Shown: positions 47,774-58,640, numbered from the stretch's first letter. The stretch is 64,000 nucleotides of DNA from Piper betle (GCA_033002965.1 JAURVB010014799.1:1-64000); one strand, 5' to 3'. A program made the numbers and translations. The notes: generated by a model from the letters alone, not told the origin.

Positions 47774-48208
47774 CGAAGAGTCTCTTCCACTCGCCAAACT
47801 CATTAACATTTAATTTAAACATTTTAAATTATTAATTTTAATATTAGATTCTTCTCTATTTAGATACATGACCTAACTTTTAGTATCATAAAAAAATTAG
47901 AATCGTTTCAATTAATACACACTAATATTTTTAATTCTGTCACGTTCTCTTATGAAATACTAAAACAATTTTATCACCTTAGAGAGCCTCTTACACTCGC
48001 CAAACTCATATTATTGTATTTGAACAATTAAAATTATTAATTTTAATGTTAGACTCGACTTTTCACTCACCTCATTATTCTTTATTTAAAAATATGACCT
48101 AATTTTATTATTATAAAAAACATAGAATTATTTCAATTAACACACACCGATAATTAAAGTTCTTTCGACATTCTTTTATGAAATGGTAAAACTATTTCAT
48201 CACCTTCA
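47774..48208. repeat. Diverged tandem duplication, ~215-bp unit, two copies
   Basis: Unit 1 (about 47774-47983) and unit 2 (about 47984-48208) share an ordered set of blocks: GAG(T/C)CTCTT.CACTCGCCAA, AAATTATTAATTTTAAT.TT, ATGACCTAA.TTTTA, ATTTCAATTAA.ACACAC and TTCTTTTATGAAAT. No open frame spans them. Confidence 0.75.
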
Positions 48209-48530
48209 TTAACAATTTTTCAGTTACTAACTATATTGATTGAATAAAAAATCTAAGTTAGTGAATGTCTTAACGATATTTATCAACGAGGAAGAAAAAT
48301 ACGTAGACGAAAATATTTAAGTTGTAATCAGAATTGATCAAAGTGGTGAATAATATAAAAAATTGACAAAAATAGTCAAAATCTATGTCTATTTGTAAAA
48401 AGTACTTTAAAATCGTGACATTTATAATCAATATATAATATCTGGTATACCTCATAAAAATAGTATAGTTATAAGGCGAAAGCATACTCTTATGAGCATG
48501 GTTAAGAGTAAGTTAACTTATAATATTATA
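48209..48530. other. No gene seen
   Basis: This is AT-rich intergenic sequence up to the target-site duplication of the next element. Confidence 0.5.
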
Positions 48531-48538
48531 CTTGTATC

Positions 48539-49476
48539 CATAGTTGCCGGAATCGGCCGATTCGAATCGGATCGGCAGCGTGCCGATCCGATTTTGGGGC
48601 CGAATCGGTCGGCCCCGAATCGGAGCCGAACTCGCCCGATTCACCCCGATTCGGCCGAGTTGACTCCGATTCGGAATCGGGGTGAATCGGGAAGAATCGG
48701 TTTTTTTGGTAAATTACTAAAATACCCTAGGTATAATATTTATTAAATTATTTAAGCATGGGTAAAATGGTAATTTTGATTTTAAAAACCTAAAATTAAC
48801 CCACTCCCCCCACACCGCCGCCGCTCGTCCGCCCTCCGCCGCCCCGTTTCCGCCCTCCGCCGTGCATCCCCGACTCCGGGCTCGCCGCCGACCGGGCTGC
48901 CGACCTCGTCGCTGACCTCGCAACGTCGCCGCCGACGTGTGGCCGGACCGAATCGGCTCTGTGACGCACGAATTGCCGCCGACTCCGGGCCGCCGACTGT
49001 TCCTCCGATCGGGCTGCCGACATCGCCGCCGCCCTCGCAACCGGGCCTTCGATGTGTGGCCGGCCGACAGTGCAGTGGCCGCGAGACTCGCCGCCGACCG
49101 GGCCGCCGGCGGCGGCAGGGGTAAAGAGCGGAGGGTGGCATTCTCGTAATTAAAAGTTGACTCGAGTCTAACTCGAGTCAAAAATAATAATTAATTCTAA
49201 ATAATTTAAAAAAATCTTAAAAAATATTTAAAAATATTATAAACTATAATACACAGAATAATATCAAAATAACATCAATACCTAATTTTAATATATTTAT
49301 ATTATGAATTGTCAAATTATTATATATGACCGATTAAACTAATTTGGACCGATTCAATTGAACCGATTCCTGTCCGATTTAGACCGATTCCGATTCCGAT
49401 TCCGACTCCCTCAAAAACCGATTCCGATTCCCCTCAAAAACCGATTCCGATTCAAATTTTGATTTATGCAACCATG
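48539..49476. mobile_element. Non-autonomous hAT-like element, 938 bp, perfect 8-bp TSD, with LTR-like cargo
   Basis: The termini are CATAGTTGC and the complement of CATGGTTGC, flanked by an exact 8-bp duplication CTTGTATC (48531-48538 and 49477-49484). Next to each end are many copies of GAATCGG/CCGATTC, a subterminal repeat array. The middle (about 48790-49200) is GC-rich. Its right part, read on the minus strand (GACTCGAGT..., TTTTAATTACGAGAATGCCA), closely resembles a block of the family B and A LTRs (63407-63448; 19090-19137). The element therefore appears to have picked up LTR sequence. Overlapping open frames in the GC-rich part look like composition effects. No transposase is present. 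Confidence 0.85.
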
Positions 49477-49484
49477 CTTGTATC

Positions 49485-50350
49485 ATTGTAGACGAATGCA
49501 TTATAGATCGTCTAGTAAAGAACGCTCAGTAGGTTCTAAAAGGTCAACATATACATAAAATAAAATGTAAATAAGGTCGACAAAACAAAAGGTCAATGAT
49601 GGCGCGACATCCATCTCCAATCTAACTGCCAATGGACTCCAATCTCCGAGTCTACGTTGGATTTTCGTTCACAATCGATAACTGAAAACGATGCACTCTA
49701 AAATCTACCCTAGCTTTGTACACTCCGCTATAGCGCGCAAGCATGAAAATTCAGTGTAGTAGATAAACCGAAAAGTCAATACAAACCCGACAATCAAACC
49801 GATGCAATAACGAAAAGCTGACCGACCAATTCGAATCCGTAGGAAGAGAAGTTTTATAATCTGAGTCAATTCTTAAGGACGGAGCAAATGCCTTGAACAA
49901 GAAAGAGCATTTGTTAGAAGAACGATCATTGGCAAACACGCTGTAAATAGTGAAAGAGAGCCTTGGGAGAGGCTAGGACATGTTTTCTAAGCCATTCATG
50001 CATTCATTGAACTACAAAATTTTAGTTCTATTCTTTTCTTGATTATCCCATCTAATCAATGAGTGAAAGACAACCAAACCATGGAACATTAGCCAGCATT
50101 GATGACCACTTATTTTCTTAATCGAACACCAGAATCAATTCCCCTCCTCCCAATAATCAGCGTTTCACCATCGTATGACCAGAAAATATCTACACTAATA
50201 CAGGACAATATATTCTTAGCCAAATTACTTGGGGAAGCCAATACAGCATATGAAAATATCCTACCCAATACAGTATGACAGTATATTATCTTAGCTGAAC
50301 GTAGTCAATACAGTATAATAGTTTATTACTCGGTTACAATGTAGTCAATA
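49485..50350. other. No gene recognised
   Basis: There is no frame above 62 codons and no domain. It lies downstream of the heat-shock factor gene on that gene's strand. The phrase 'aatacagtatga(c/t)agt(t/a)tatta' is repeated near 50268-50330, a small local duplication. Confidence 0.5.
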
Positions 50351-50352
50351 TT

Positions 50353-50800
50353 AGGGGTGAGTCCGAACCAACCTAATCGAATTAACAACTCCACCCGATC
50401 TCTTGGTTTTGCAACAAGCCTAAATTGAATTACTTTTAAATTTAAATCGAATTGAACCAAATTATTTCTGTTAATTTATTTCGATAATTGAGTAATCAAA
50501 TTACACCGTATAATTATAAAAAAATTGTTTAATAATTTAATAAAATTTACATTATTATTTTAATAAATATAACTATAAATAAATAATTTTAATTATATAT
50601 AACTATATGTCACAGTAAATAAATAAAATTTAATTATATAAATATAATAATTTTTTATGATAATTAAGATAAAATATAAATTTTAAATATTTTTTAAAAA
50701 ATTTCAATTAATTCAATTATTTAACCAAAATATCAAAATACACTCTGGTTATCGGTTAGCCCAACCAAAAACCAAACCAAATTATTTTAAAATCAAGCAA
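50353..50800. repeat. Possible truncated hAT-type MITE
   Basis: It starts TTAGGGGTGAGTCCGAACCAAC, like many plant hAT termini, and has repeated AACC(G/A)AA blocks and an AT-rich centre, with GGTTATCGGTTAGCCCAACC near 50745. The matching right terminus and a target-site repeat were not found. Confidence 0.35.
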
Positions 50801-51190
50801 GATACGAATTTTGTTTGATTTTAATTTACACCAAATATGCTCGTTATAACGTTTTACAAAATTTCCAAACCACCAAAAAGGATGAAACGAGCCTAACGGG
50901 CCTAAAAGAACAAACAACATTTGCACACAAAACATGTAAATGTTAAAACAATTAGTTTGGCGCACCGTCCACAAATTGATGTTATGGTACAATATCTACA
51001 CAACCTGCCTCACCCAGATGAGATTATTGACTGGCTAGAGAAGAGTAACCAACACTTAAAGAAAAAACAAAAAATAAAAAATACAGCGTTATAGTCATTT
51101 TTAAACTCTAAAATAGTCTGCCTACTAACTTCACAGTTTTTGTATAAATGAATGATACAAAAAGGTTCACGTAAAGCAACCCGTTGGGTT

Positions 51191-52365
51191 CTATATAGAA
51201 GTCCTCTCGGACCACAAAGCGTCCTGGTGATCAGAATCCGAAGCGTCCTGGTGATTAGAATCCGAATCGGTCGGTTCGGATTTAACCGCGTCCGGATCCG
51301 TGCAAGGCTCCGAAATATGTAGGTGAGGATTGGACGGTTGAGATTGCTTATCTCGTCGCCCACTTTCGTCCTCCCTCGGCCGCTTCGTCCCTCCTCCAAG
51401 CGAGAACCCGAACAACATCGGACACGCCGCTGCGGTCGCCGCCATCGCCTGCGCAGAAGCCCCCTCTTCGCCCTTGACCCACCCAAGAGCCGTCTCACCG
51501 CCGCTCCCGCTACCGGCCTCGGGCTCCTCCCGGAAGGACCTCATGGGCATAAGATCAAGTGGCGGGCGTTCGTCGGAGGCCGCCGCCGCGGGGCAGGCCG
51601 AAGTGGAGGCGGAGTCCGCCGACTGGCCCCTCGCATACTTGGACATGAGCACGAGGATGTTATTGCAGAGCCCCTTTATCTGCGAGAGCTCTTGGTTGAG
51701 ATGGAAGTTCTCCTTCCTAAGCCGGTCGTTCTCATCCACCACCTCCGCCATGCTCCCGCACGACGCCCGCCCCGGCCCCGTCGCCGCATTCACTGGCGAC
51801 GAGTTTGACGAGATCACCTGCTCGTCTCCCGAATTCGACGGCGATCCCACCCGTGCCGCCGCAACCGGCACCGCAGCGGCCGCCACCGGAACAGCCCCTG
51901 CAGCCGCAGGACAAATCTTGCGCCGGTGGATGTCGCACAGAAGCCGCTTCTCGCCGCGGCGGAAACAGTCGTTCGCGAACTCCCACCTGTCCGGTACGAT
52001 CTTCCGAAATCCCTACAATCATCAACGCAATCATGAAATCAGAACCCCAGTCAAACCACGATCTTATCCAAAAACGGAAAAGAAAAAAGAAAGCCTACAT
52101 ATGTATTGAGCTGGCGGACAAAGCTGGAGAAGTTATTGTGTTTGAAATATTTGGGCAGTAGATCACGAGCGAACTCCGCTGGCCGCCAGACAACGAAGGT
52201 GGAGCCGTTGTCGTTCCAAGAGATCACATCGTCGACGGCAGGGTCATCTACCAGCTGATACGTTTTCGTCAAGAACGGCGTCAGTAAAGACCTTTGCCCC
52301 TCAGCCATCGGCGGCGGCCCCGCCGCGGCATCTCCATTCTGCTCACCAGGTGCCGGAGCCATCAT
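51191..52365 (-). CDS. HSFB2: Class B heat-shock transcription factor (HSFB2-like), two exons, 362 aa
   Basis: Exon 1 is 52365-52099 (89 codons) and exon 2 is 52012-51191 (273 codons plus TAG). The 86-bp intron (52098-52013, GT...AG) falls after LNTY, the conserved position inside plant HSF DNA-binding domains. Residues ~26-120 form that domain ([41 protein letters not shown]). A heptad region at ~177-215 ([16 protein letters not shown]) lacks the insert of class A, as in class B. KRPRE at ~299-303 is a probable nuclear signal, and LFGFSLG at ~289-295 resembles the LFGV repressor motif of class B. Class B factors bind heat-shock elements and mostly repress or co-regulate. Two adjacent ATGs open the frame; the first is used here. 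Near the C-terminus [16 protein letters not shown] comes from a short DNA duplication (about 51217-51262). No frameshift or stop was found, so the gene looks functional. The B2 subgroup is probable, not proven. Confidence 0.93.
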
Positions 52366-52395
52366 GGCCGGCGGAGTCGCCGAGAGGATCGGAGA

Positions 52396-52403
52396 TTCTA
52401 GAA
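52396..52403. promoter_or_regulatory. Two-unit heat-shock element
   Basis: TTCTAGAA, about 30 bases upstream of the HSF start codon, probably in the 5' untranslated leader. Confidence 0.45.
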
Positions 52404-52462
52404 GATTGGAGACTGGGACGGGTGAGAGGAAAGCGGTAGAATGGTAGGAAGGGGTTGTTGTT

Positions 52463-52475
52463 TTCTGGAAGTTTC
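52463..52475. promoter_or_regulatory. Perfect three-unit heat-shock element upstream of the HSF gene
   Basis: TTC-TG-GAA-GT-TTC is a canonical alternating HSE. It lies ~100 bases upstream of the ATG, with a further GAA one base out of register next to it. It suggests that heat, or the factor itself, controls this gene. Two CACGTG-type cores (about 52496-52501 as GGCACGTG and 52539-52546 as ACACGTGT) lie further upstream. Confidence 0.7.
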
Positions 52476-52699
52476 GGAAGGGTGGGGGTTCGCCGGCACG
52501 TGTAGGGATGGTGGGGCCTGGTTTGGGATAAGTGATAGACACGTGTGGGGTCACGGACTAATGGGCGATGTCTCGGAAAAAAATGCGTTTAACTCTATAG
52601 AAGATTTGACGAGGTGTTGTCGGGTACACGGGTCCTGGTTTATTTACTTAAAAGCTTCTCCTTTGTTAATAGTTATAATAACTAGGGCAATGCTCCACC

Positions 52700-54050
52700 G
52701 CCTCTATTAAATAAATTTTAATTATATATATATAGATTAAATAATAAAATATATTATAATAATTTAATATTTTAAATATATATTCTTCTTTAAATAAAAA
52801 ATAAATTATAATTATTTTATTTTTTATTATATATTTTTAAAATAATTAAATAGACTCGAGCTAAAGTTACCTTACCTTAAGTACTTTTATTATATACTTA
52901 AAATTTTTCTTATATTTTAAATGAATGATTTTCTTACTTTTAATCTTGTTTAAGTATTGAATTTTTATTTTCTTAATATCAAGTTAGAAACCTGCGTGAT
53001 GCACTGGGATACATTTCAAATTTATTGATATAATATATATTAAACATGTGTAAAATTAATTTTAAAAAATATTATTGTATTATTTTAAAATAAAAATAAT
53101 AAATATCTATTTAATTTAGCAAAGAACATAGTTGCATACAAATATTAAAAGTAATTTTATTCATATAAATAAAACTTATAATGATTATATGAAATTTATT
53201 TTTAAATTTTTTAATTCATAAAAAGTATAGTCTAAGTTTTTCTTAATAATAAATAACAATGTATATATATATATATATATATTAAGAATTTTTGAAAATC
53301 TACATTAAGAATTTAGTTTAAATAATAAATTAATTTGAATAGTATAATTGTTAAAATTATCGATATTTTAAAATTCTTCATTTAGGTAGAATTATATTTC
53401 AAGACTTTCTTGTTATAATGATATATATAATAATAATATAATTAAATAAAAAATTAGATTATTAGGTTGTGTAATTATAAATATATTAATATTTATCAAT
53501 ATTTTTGTCATTTCTAATTTTGGTGAGAATTATACTCGAACGATTTCCTAATTGAATAATAATAATAATAATCATCATCATCATCATAATAATAATTTGA
53601 TATATATTAATGGGCTCATTAAACTATTGAAGGCTACTATTTTTAAAATTTATAATTTGGATACTCAAATGCTTTATTAATTAAATAAAATAATAATAAT
53701 AATAATAATTTTAAATTATGTAAGTATTAATGAATATATAAAATTATTGAAAGACTAGAATTAGCAACAATGCTAAAAAGTCTGAAATGAAATAAGAGCA
53801 AAAAAAATAACGCTTTCGTTTAAATTACATTCAGATGTTCCGGTCTAACAAATAGTTATTTTATATAAAATAGTTTATATATATACACAAGATAAGTTAA
53901 TCTTGAGCACACAAGATTTTCGCCTAGATTCCAAAAAGTACTACTTAATCAACAACTTATGAATAGTATTCCAAATAATTAACTATTTCCTACAGTATTT
54001 AATAGTGGTTTTAGTGTGTATTGCTCTTAATTTGTAATATATAATTATTA
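52700..54050. other. AT-rich intergenic region with microsatellites
   Basis: It is extremely AT-rich, with an AT run at 53258-53282, AAT/ATC runs at 53555-53590 and an AAT run near 53690-53710. No open frame of note and no transposon ends were seen. Confidence 0.6.
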
Positions 54051-54053
54051 AAT

Positions 54054-54190
54054 AGATAGCAAATTGTAAATAGAAACAATCTATAAACTGAAAGAAGATA
54101 ACAAACTTTAAAACAATTAAACATATAGCAAACTATAAACAGAAACAACCTATAAACAAAAAGCAGATAACAAACTTTAAAATATTTAAA
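54054..54190. repeat. Tandem duplication, ~68-bp unit, two copies
   Basis: Each unit has AGCAAA(T/C)T(G/A)TAAA(T/C)AGAAACAA(T/C)CTATAAAC followed by AGATAACAAACTTTAAAA. It lies just beyond the 3' side of the pararetrovirus relic and may belong to its intergenic region. Confidence 0.7.
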
Positions 54191-54351
54191 CAGATATAAT
54201 CACAGACATAATATAAACATATATTAAAGACTTCATTGTATTTAAAATGATGCTGAAGGTATATAATTCTTTAAAAGAACAAATATAGTTCCATGGAGGA
54301 ACGGGTTCCAAAGAAAAGCTTATTTTTATTGATCTTGAAATCTTACACAAA

Positions 54352-54360
54352 GTTTTATTA
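54352..54360 (-). terminator. Poly(A) signal of the pararetrovirus
   Basis: AATAAAA on the minus strand, about 190 bases after the TATA box, with a second AATAAA at 54325-54330. Pararetroviruses use a poly(A) site a short distance past the promoter, which creates a terminally redundant transcript. This spacing fits. Confidence 0.5.
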
Positions 54361-54539
54361 CACACAAGCACTTATCTTACAAACTCTCAAACTTCACATT
54401 ACCATTATGTACAGCTTTTTACAAGAGAAGAATGAAAATCAATCCGGTTCTAGAGAGGGAATTAGAGTAGAGAAGAAACCACAGAGATAAGAGAGAGACA
54501 CAAGAGAGGAGCCCAACTCGGGATGCTAAGCCTAGAGGC

Positions 54540-54790
54540 CTGGGTCTCTATTTATAGCTGAAATAAGATGGCCAAACAAATCGGTAACCAAATGATCGGA
54601 TACTTGCTTGATGTGGCAGGATAATGCTGACGTGGTAGATTCCCAATGACATGGCAAATTTTCTATATACATGCCAGATTCTTGATGTTGTGGCAGATAA
54701 GGTGACATGGCAGATGACTTCACAGTGATAATGACAGATGTCATCATTGTTATTTTGATAGAGAGCTTGGAGCAGTTTCCGTGTCAATGG
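54540..54790 (-). promoter_or_regulatory. Pararetroviral intergenic promoter
   Basis: CTATAAATAG (54548-54557) is a strong TATA box, with GAGACCCAGGCC just downstream at the expected start site. Upstream on the minus strand (54600-54760) are repeated TGACATC/TGCCATGTCA/ATGTCA-type blocks that resemble the as-1-like and repeated upstream boxes of 35S-class promoters. It stands between the end of the second frame and a leader with poly(A) signals. Confidence 0.6.
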
Positions 54791-54879
54791 TATTTAGAGA
54801 AGAAAGAGCAAATGGTTGTACACGTGAATTAGCAAGCTAGGCTATAGATGTTTCTGATCTAGCAGACCTACAATCTTTA

Positions 54880-55704
54880 TCAGGCGTATTAATTGTGGAT
54901 GGAAAATATCCTCTATACAAGTATTGTTTGACAGTATGGCCTGGTTCACTGCAATAAAAACATTTGTGTTCCACAAATAGAACATTGAAAATCCTGAGAT
55001 GTTATTTCTAGTTGTCCATATCCTCCAAGGAGAAGAGTAGATGGAGTTGCTGCAATTGTAGTTAGTACATCATCAATATCCTTTTGATTCATCTGTATTG
55101 GAGAAAGAGGACCCTCAATTTTAGGTGTCACAGGGATTGTCTGAGAACCATAGATATCTAATGTATATGCTAATTGAATAACATCCTCTTCAGCCATCAG
55201 AGGATTTTTGTGCTTGACCTATAAATATTGCAAATAAACATAAGGGGGCATTGCTAGTGGGTACACTGCTAACACACTTGTTGGTGGTTGAGACTGACAT
55301 AGACATTGAGTTTTGCATAATTTCGGGAGTCTTACATTTAGAAGATAAAAACACAGCCTCAGAAAGTATAGCTTTTTCTTTTTGTTTACAAGGCTGAGGT
55401 AAACTATATAAAGATATGGGAGAATTGAACCTAACCCACCGGCTAATATATATTTTATGACCTAAGGAGGACACAAAACTACCCATAATATCAACATAAT
55501 GAAAACAGAAATTCCAGGATAAAATCCAAGGAATTTTATAGCAAATTATAAACTGGAAGAAAGCATATCCCAAGTCTGGATCAATTATTTCTTGAAGTAA
55601 TTTATACTGTTTCTAGATATAAAGAGGAATAAAATGAACCTCAGGACCAAAATCTACGAGCCATTTAGCAAACCAACACGAAATTGGAGGCAATGGTGAA
55701 AGAT
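54880..55704 (-). pseudogene. C-terminal half of the pararetroviral second frame
   Basis: On the minus strand, frames include FAKWLVDFGPEVHFIPLYI near 55670, then the segment at 55573-55190 and the piece at 55197-54946. The last piece has a QCSICG motif near its end, possibly half of a zinc-binding pair. It is the continuation of the frame at 58048-58640, separated from it by the solo LTR. The function of this second frame in such viruses is not known to me. Several frame changes are present. Confidence 0.6.
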
Positions 55705-58042
55705 TGTTTGTACATATTTATCCGAAAAATATTTATATTTATCTAGTTATGTGGATAATATTTATTCAATTATGTGACAATATTCAAGCCACTTACGTGG
55801 ATGACTTCCTGCATGTTACAAGAGAATTAGTCATACAGTTCCAAAACTGCCGGAGAAAGAATTGCCAGAGGAAGAGGTAGACATTGTTCTACAGCCGTTG
55901 GAGGAAATCTCTCACGTCAGGAGTTATCCCAATTCTATAAAAGCCGGGTGTTATTGCTGAAGCAAAGGTGGGGGCTCGTACGCTAAAGGAAAAGAATTTT
56001 GCCAGACAGAAGAAAAGCCGAGGGAGGAGCCCCTCACCGGAGATGCTCCGGTGACCCTCGCCGACACCCGATCACTACCCCCGTCACGGCCATGAATCCT
56101 TGCCCAAGATCCAAACTTTCCACTTGCCAGAGCCACCGGTGAAGGAGTCGTGTTGCTTTGAAGTGTTGCCGACGTGCTGCCATGAGAAGAGCCCAAGCCC
56201 CGGTGCAGGAGTCTGCCATTGCTGGAACAAGAGTGCTGGAGTCCAACATCTTGCCAACACCGAGGAGTCAGTGCTCACTGTCCTGCTGATTAGCCAAGGA
56301 GAGGAGGTCGAAAGCCTTGCCTCACTAGAATTGTTTCAAGGAAATACGCTCGTACCTTGCTGTTGCCATAGCCACCGTGGAAGGCCGGAGTTCACTGCTG
56401 CTGTGGAGTGCTACCAGGATCACCACATCTCCGGAGTCCAGCCCCATTGTTGTTGTGCAGCCTCGCCAAAATCCTCATCGAGCCAAGAATTCCAGAAGAA
56501 TTGTCGCCGCTGCACGACCGTCATAAAAACAGGGGAGAAGCAAGGAGTTGCTATCATCCAGACCAAAGCCGACAACAAAAACTGCTCTTTGCCGGAGTTA
56601 CCGCAATGCTAATGCTGCCTCGCTGCAACAGATTTAAACCAAAAGAAGTTTTGTTTGTTTATAATTTTGCAGGGCTAGGGTGAAGAGGACGTCCGTTGCT
56701 GCTATCCCGCTTGGAGTTGCTGCTCTGTTCCTTGCCGCCACCTTATGGTTGGATCGCCAGAAAAGATAGAGCCCTCCTCATCACCGTGAAGGAGTCACTG
56801 CATCGCCCTGAAGGAGTCATAGGAAAGTGCCCTTCCTTCACCCGATCGCTGTTTTGGAATTTAGTTGCAGCTGCCAAGGAAAGGAGTCCCTATTCGTCGT
56901 TCCATGACTTCTTGGATTCTTTCCGACCAGTTCCGGTCGTTCCTGGCCCCGTCGTGAGGTTCAAATTGAAGGCGGAGAAGTGATCTACAAACCCAAACTG
57001 AGATCCGCCGGAGTTTGTCGCCGAGGTCGCCGAAAAAACATCGGGAAGCGAGGAAGTTGCTGGCCAGAAAAGCAGAAAATAGAGTAGCGAACAGTGGATT
57101 TCTTGGATTCTTTCCGACAAGTGCCGGTCGTTCCCAGGCCTTCCGTTGTGATCAAGTGAAGATGATGGAATGATATAGAAACCCAAACGGAGATCTACCG
57201 GATTTCATTACTGAGGTCGCCGGAAAAAATCGAGAAGTGACCGATCGGAGCAGCGTAGCACAAAAGTGCAGAAAAGTGTCTAACTTTCCGGCATCCGACC
57301 GACCGACCGGAGCCGCCGCTGACCGTCGGACCACCGCCAAGACCTTCACCATTCTGAGATCTACAGTTCTGGGCAAACTCTGCCACCATCCGACGCCAGA
57401 AAATCCGCCGCCGGAGCCCCAAAAGCGCCGCCGCGTCACGCCGTAGCCGGGTCCGTCGTGCCCGTTTACTTCTGCTGCGTCCACAAGATTCGGCAGATCC
57501 GTGACCAGCCATTTACCTGCAGACCCGTGACCAGATCTAGACCGTGACTGCGTTCGTGACCACCCGCGACCCGAATTGGAGCTGGTGTACAGTACACTAC
57601 CCGTAGACTGGCGCACACAGAAAGAAAGGAAGCCGGCGTACGCCATCCGGTCCGATCCAGCATTTGTTTGGTTTGAACCAACCTGGAACGGCCTGGTTCA
57701 GCTATATCAACACTCTAGAAATAATTTGAAGGCCTTCCAAATTGATCAGGGCAAATTTATCTAAAGGCAGCAAAAATTCACTATTTTGTGTAACTTGTAA
57801 AAATCAAAGGAGAAATAGTAGATTGTGAGTACTAATCTCACCGTGGACTGACTTAGGGATTCAAGTTGAACCCTAAGGAACCACGTAAAAAATTTCCTGT
57901 GTGTCATTTTACTGTTTGTAATATTTTCTATTTCCATCGCACTATCTCTTTGCGCGGCAAGGGCTCCTCGGTCCCACCGAACCTTTAAACCCGAATCACT
58001 AAGGAACTGATTTGAGGGGGTGGACGATCCCGCGCCCGAGCA
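55705..58042 (+). mobile_element. Solo LTR, 2338 bp, with perfect 5-bp TSD, inside the pararetrovirus
   Basis: It begins TGTTTGTACA and ends CGCCCGAGCA. The flanking AAGAT (55700-55704 and 58043-58047) is exact. Outside it, pararetroviral coding sequence resumes on both sides. A TATA box (TCTATAAAAGCC, about 55935) supports the plus orientation. The middle (56000-57600) is GC-rich. Two tandem units of about 190 bases (56908-57096 and 57097-57245) share TTCTTGGATTCTTTCCGAC and GTCGCCG(A/G)AAAAA. No PBS, PPT, second LTR or pol is present, so recombination between two LTRs probably removed the body. The open frames inside show no domain. The superfamily is undetermined. Confidence 0.88.
56908..57245 (+). 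repeat. Two tandem ~190-bp units inside the solo LTR
   Basis: Both begin near CTTGGATTCTTTCCGAC.AG, contain 'GGTCGTTCC.GG' and 'ACCCAAAC.GAGATC', and end near GTCGCCG.AAAAAA.ATCG.GAAG. They are clearly diverged from each other. Confidence 0.75.
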
Positions 58043-58047
58043 AAGAT

Positions 58048-58640
58048 CAACTCTAATAAACCATAAATGTTGACCAAAATTTTTATATATAACAAGATTC
58101 TATCAAAGGCCTCAACATAGTCTCAATAGTTATATTCCTTGGGAAGGCCATGAGGGATATTATCATATAATCTTCTTATAGAATTCGGATTCCCATATTC
58201 ACTCATGCTCATAACTTTCTTAATAATAATTTTACTATCAATGATTGATGTTTCAAACTAGTCCGGAAATACTATTTGATGAGCTAACAAGCCTGCACGA
58301 AACTTATGAGTTTTTTCACAAGAATGGGTTTCCAAAAGTATGAGTTCAAAATAGTATCGAGTTTTTCTGGATTGGACAGGAAAATGTGATAAATGTAGAA
58401 GTACTTGATTAGCCAAAAGAGTAGGATCCTCCTATCGCAATGCATTCGGAGAATAATCCAAAAAACAAATATGCAATGTATTTGGCTTCTGGATATAAGG
58501 ACGTAAAATTCTATAGGAATTTTTTGAACTATTAGGTTTGGAATCATCATCATTTTCAAAATCTTTTTCATAACTCGAATAGTTTTTGTACATAGGAGGA
58601 AGTAGCAACTTGCTTTTGGCTTTACCTACCATTATACCTC
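58048..58640 (-). pseudogene. N-terminal half of the pararetroviral second frame
   Basis: A probable ATG near 58634 follows the end of the RNase H frame closely. Downstream are an acidic/Ser-rich start (YEKDFENDDDSK), ILRPYIQKPNTLHI, DYSPNALR, and near 58230-58090 MSEYGNPNSIRRLYDN and DYVEAFDRILLY. Stops and frame changes lie near 58436, 58258 and 58115. Removing the solo LTR with one AAGAT brings this piece next to the one at 54880-55704, one frame change apart. Confidence 0.6.

Noticed and set aside
48717..49181. Arg/Pro-rich frames on both strands in the 938-bp hAT-like element
   Set aside because: Several overlapping frames are open at once, which indicates composition, not coding. The block resembles LTR sequence.
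51323..52161. Plus-strand frames of up to 211 codons opposite the HSF gene
   Set aside because: Mirror frames of a GC-rich exon; the minus strand has the domain, splice sites and start context.
55190..55573. A possible host gene, since the 127-codon frame looks well formed
   Set aside because: Its upstream continuation (FAKWLVDFGP) and its position after the viral RNase H, once the solo LTR is removed, place it in the pararetroviral second frame.
56084..57681. Cluster of frames up to 170 codons between the two halves of the viral second frame
   Set aside because: All lie within the solo LTR bounded by exact 5-bp duplications. They overlap on both strands and have no recognisable domain.
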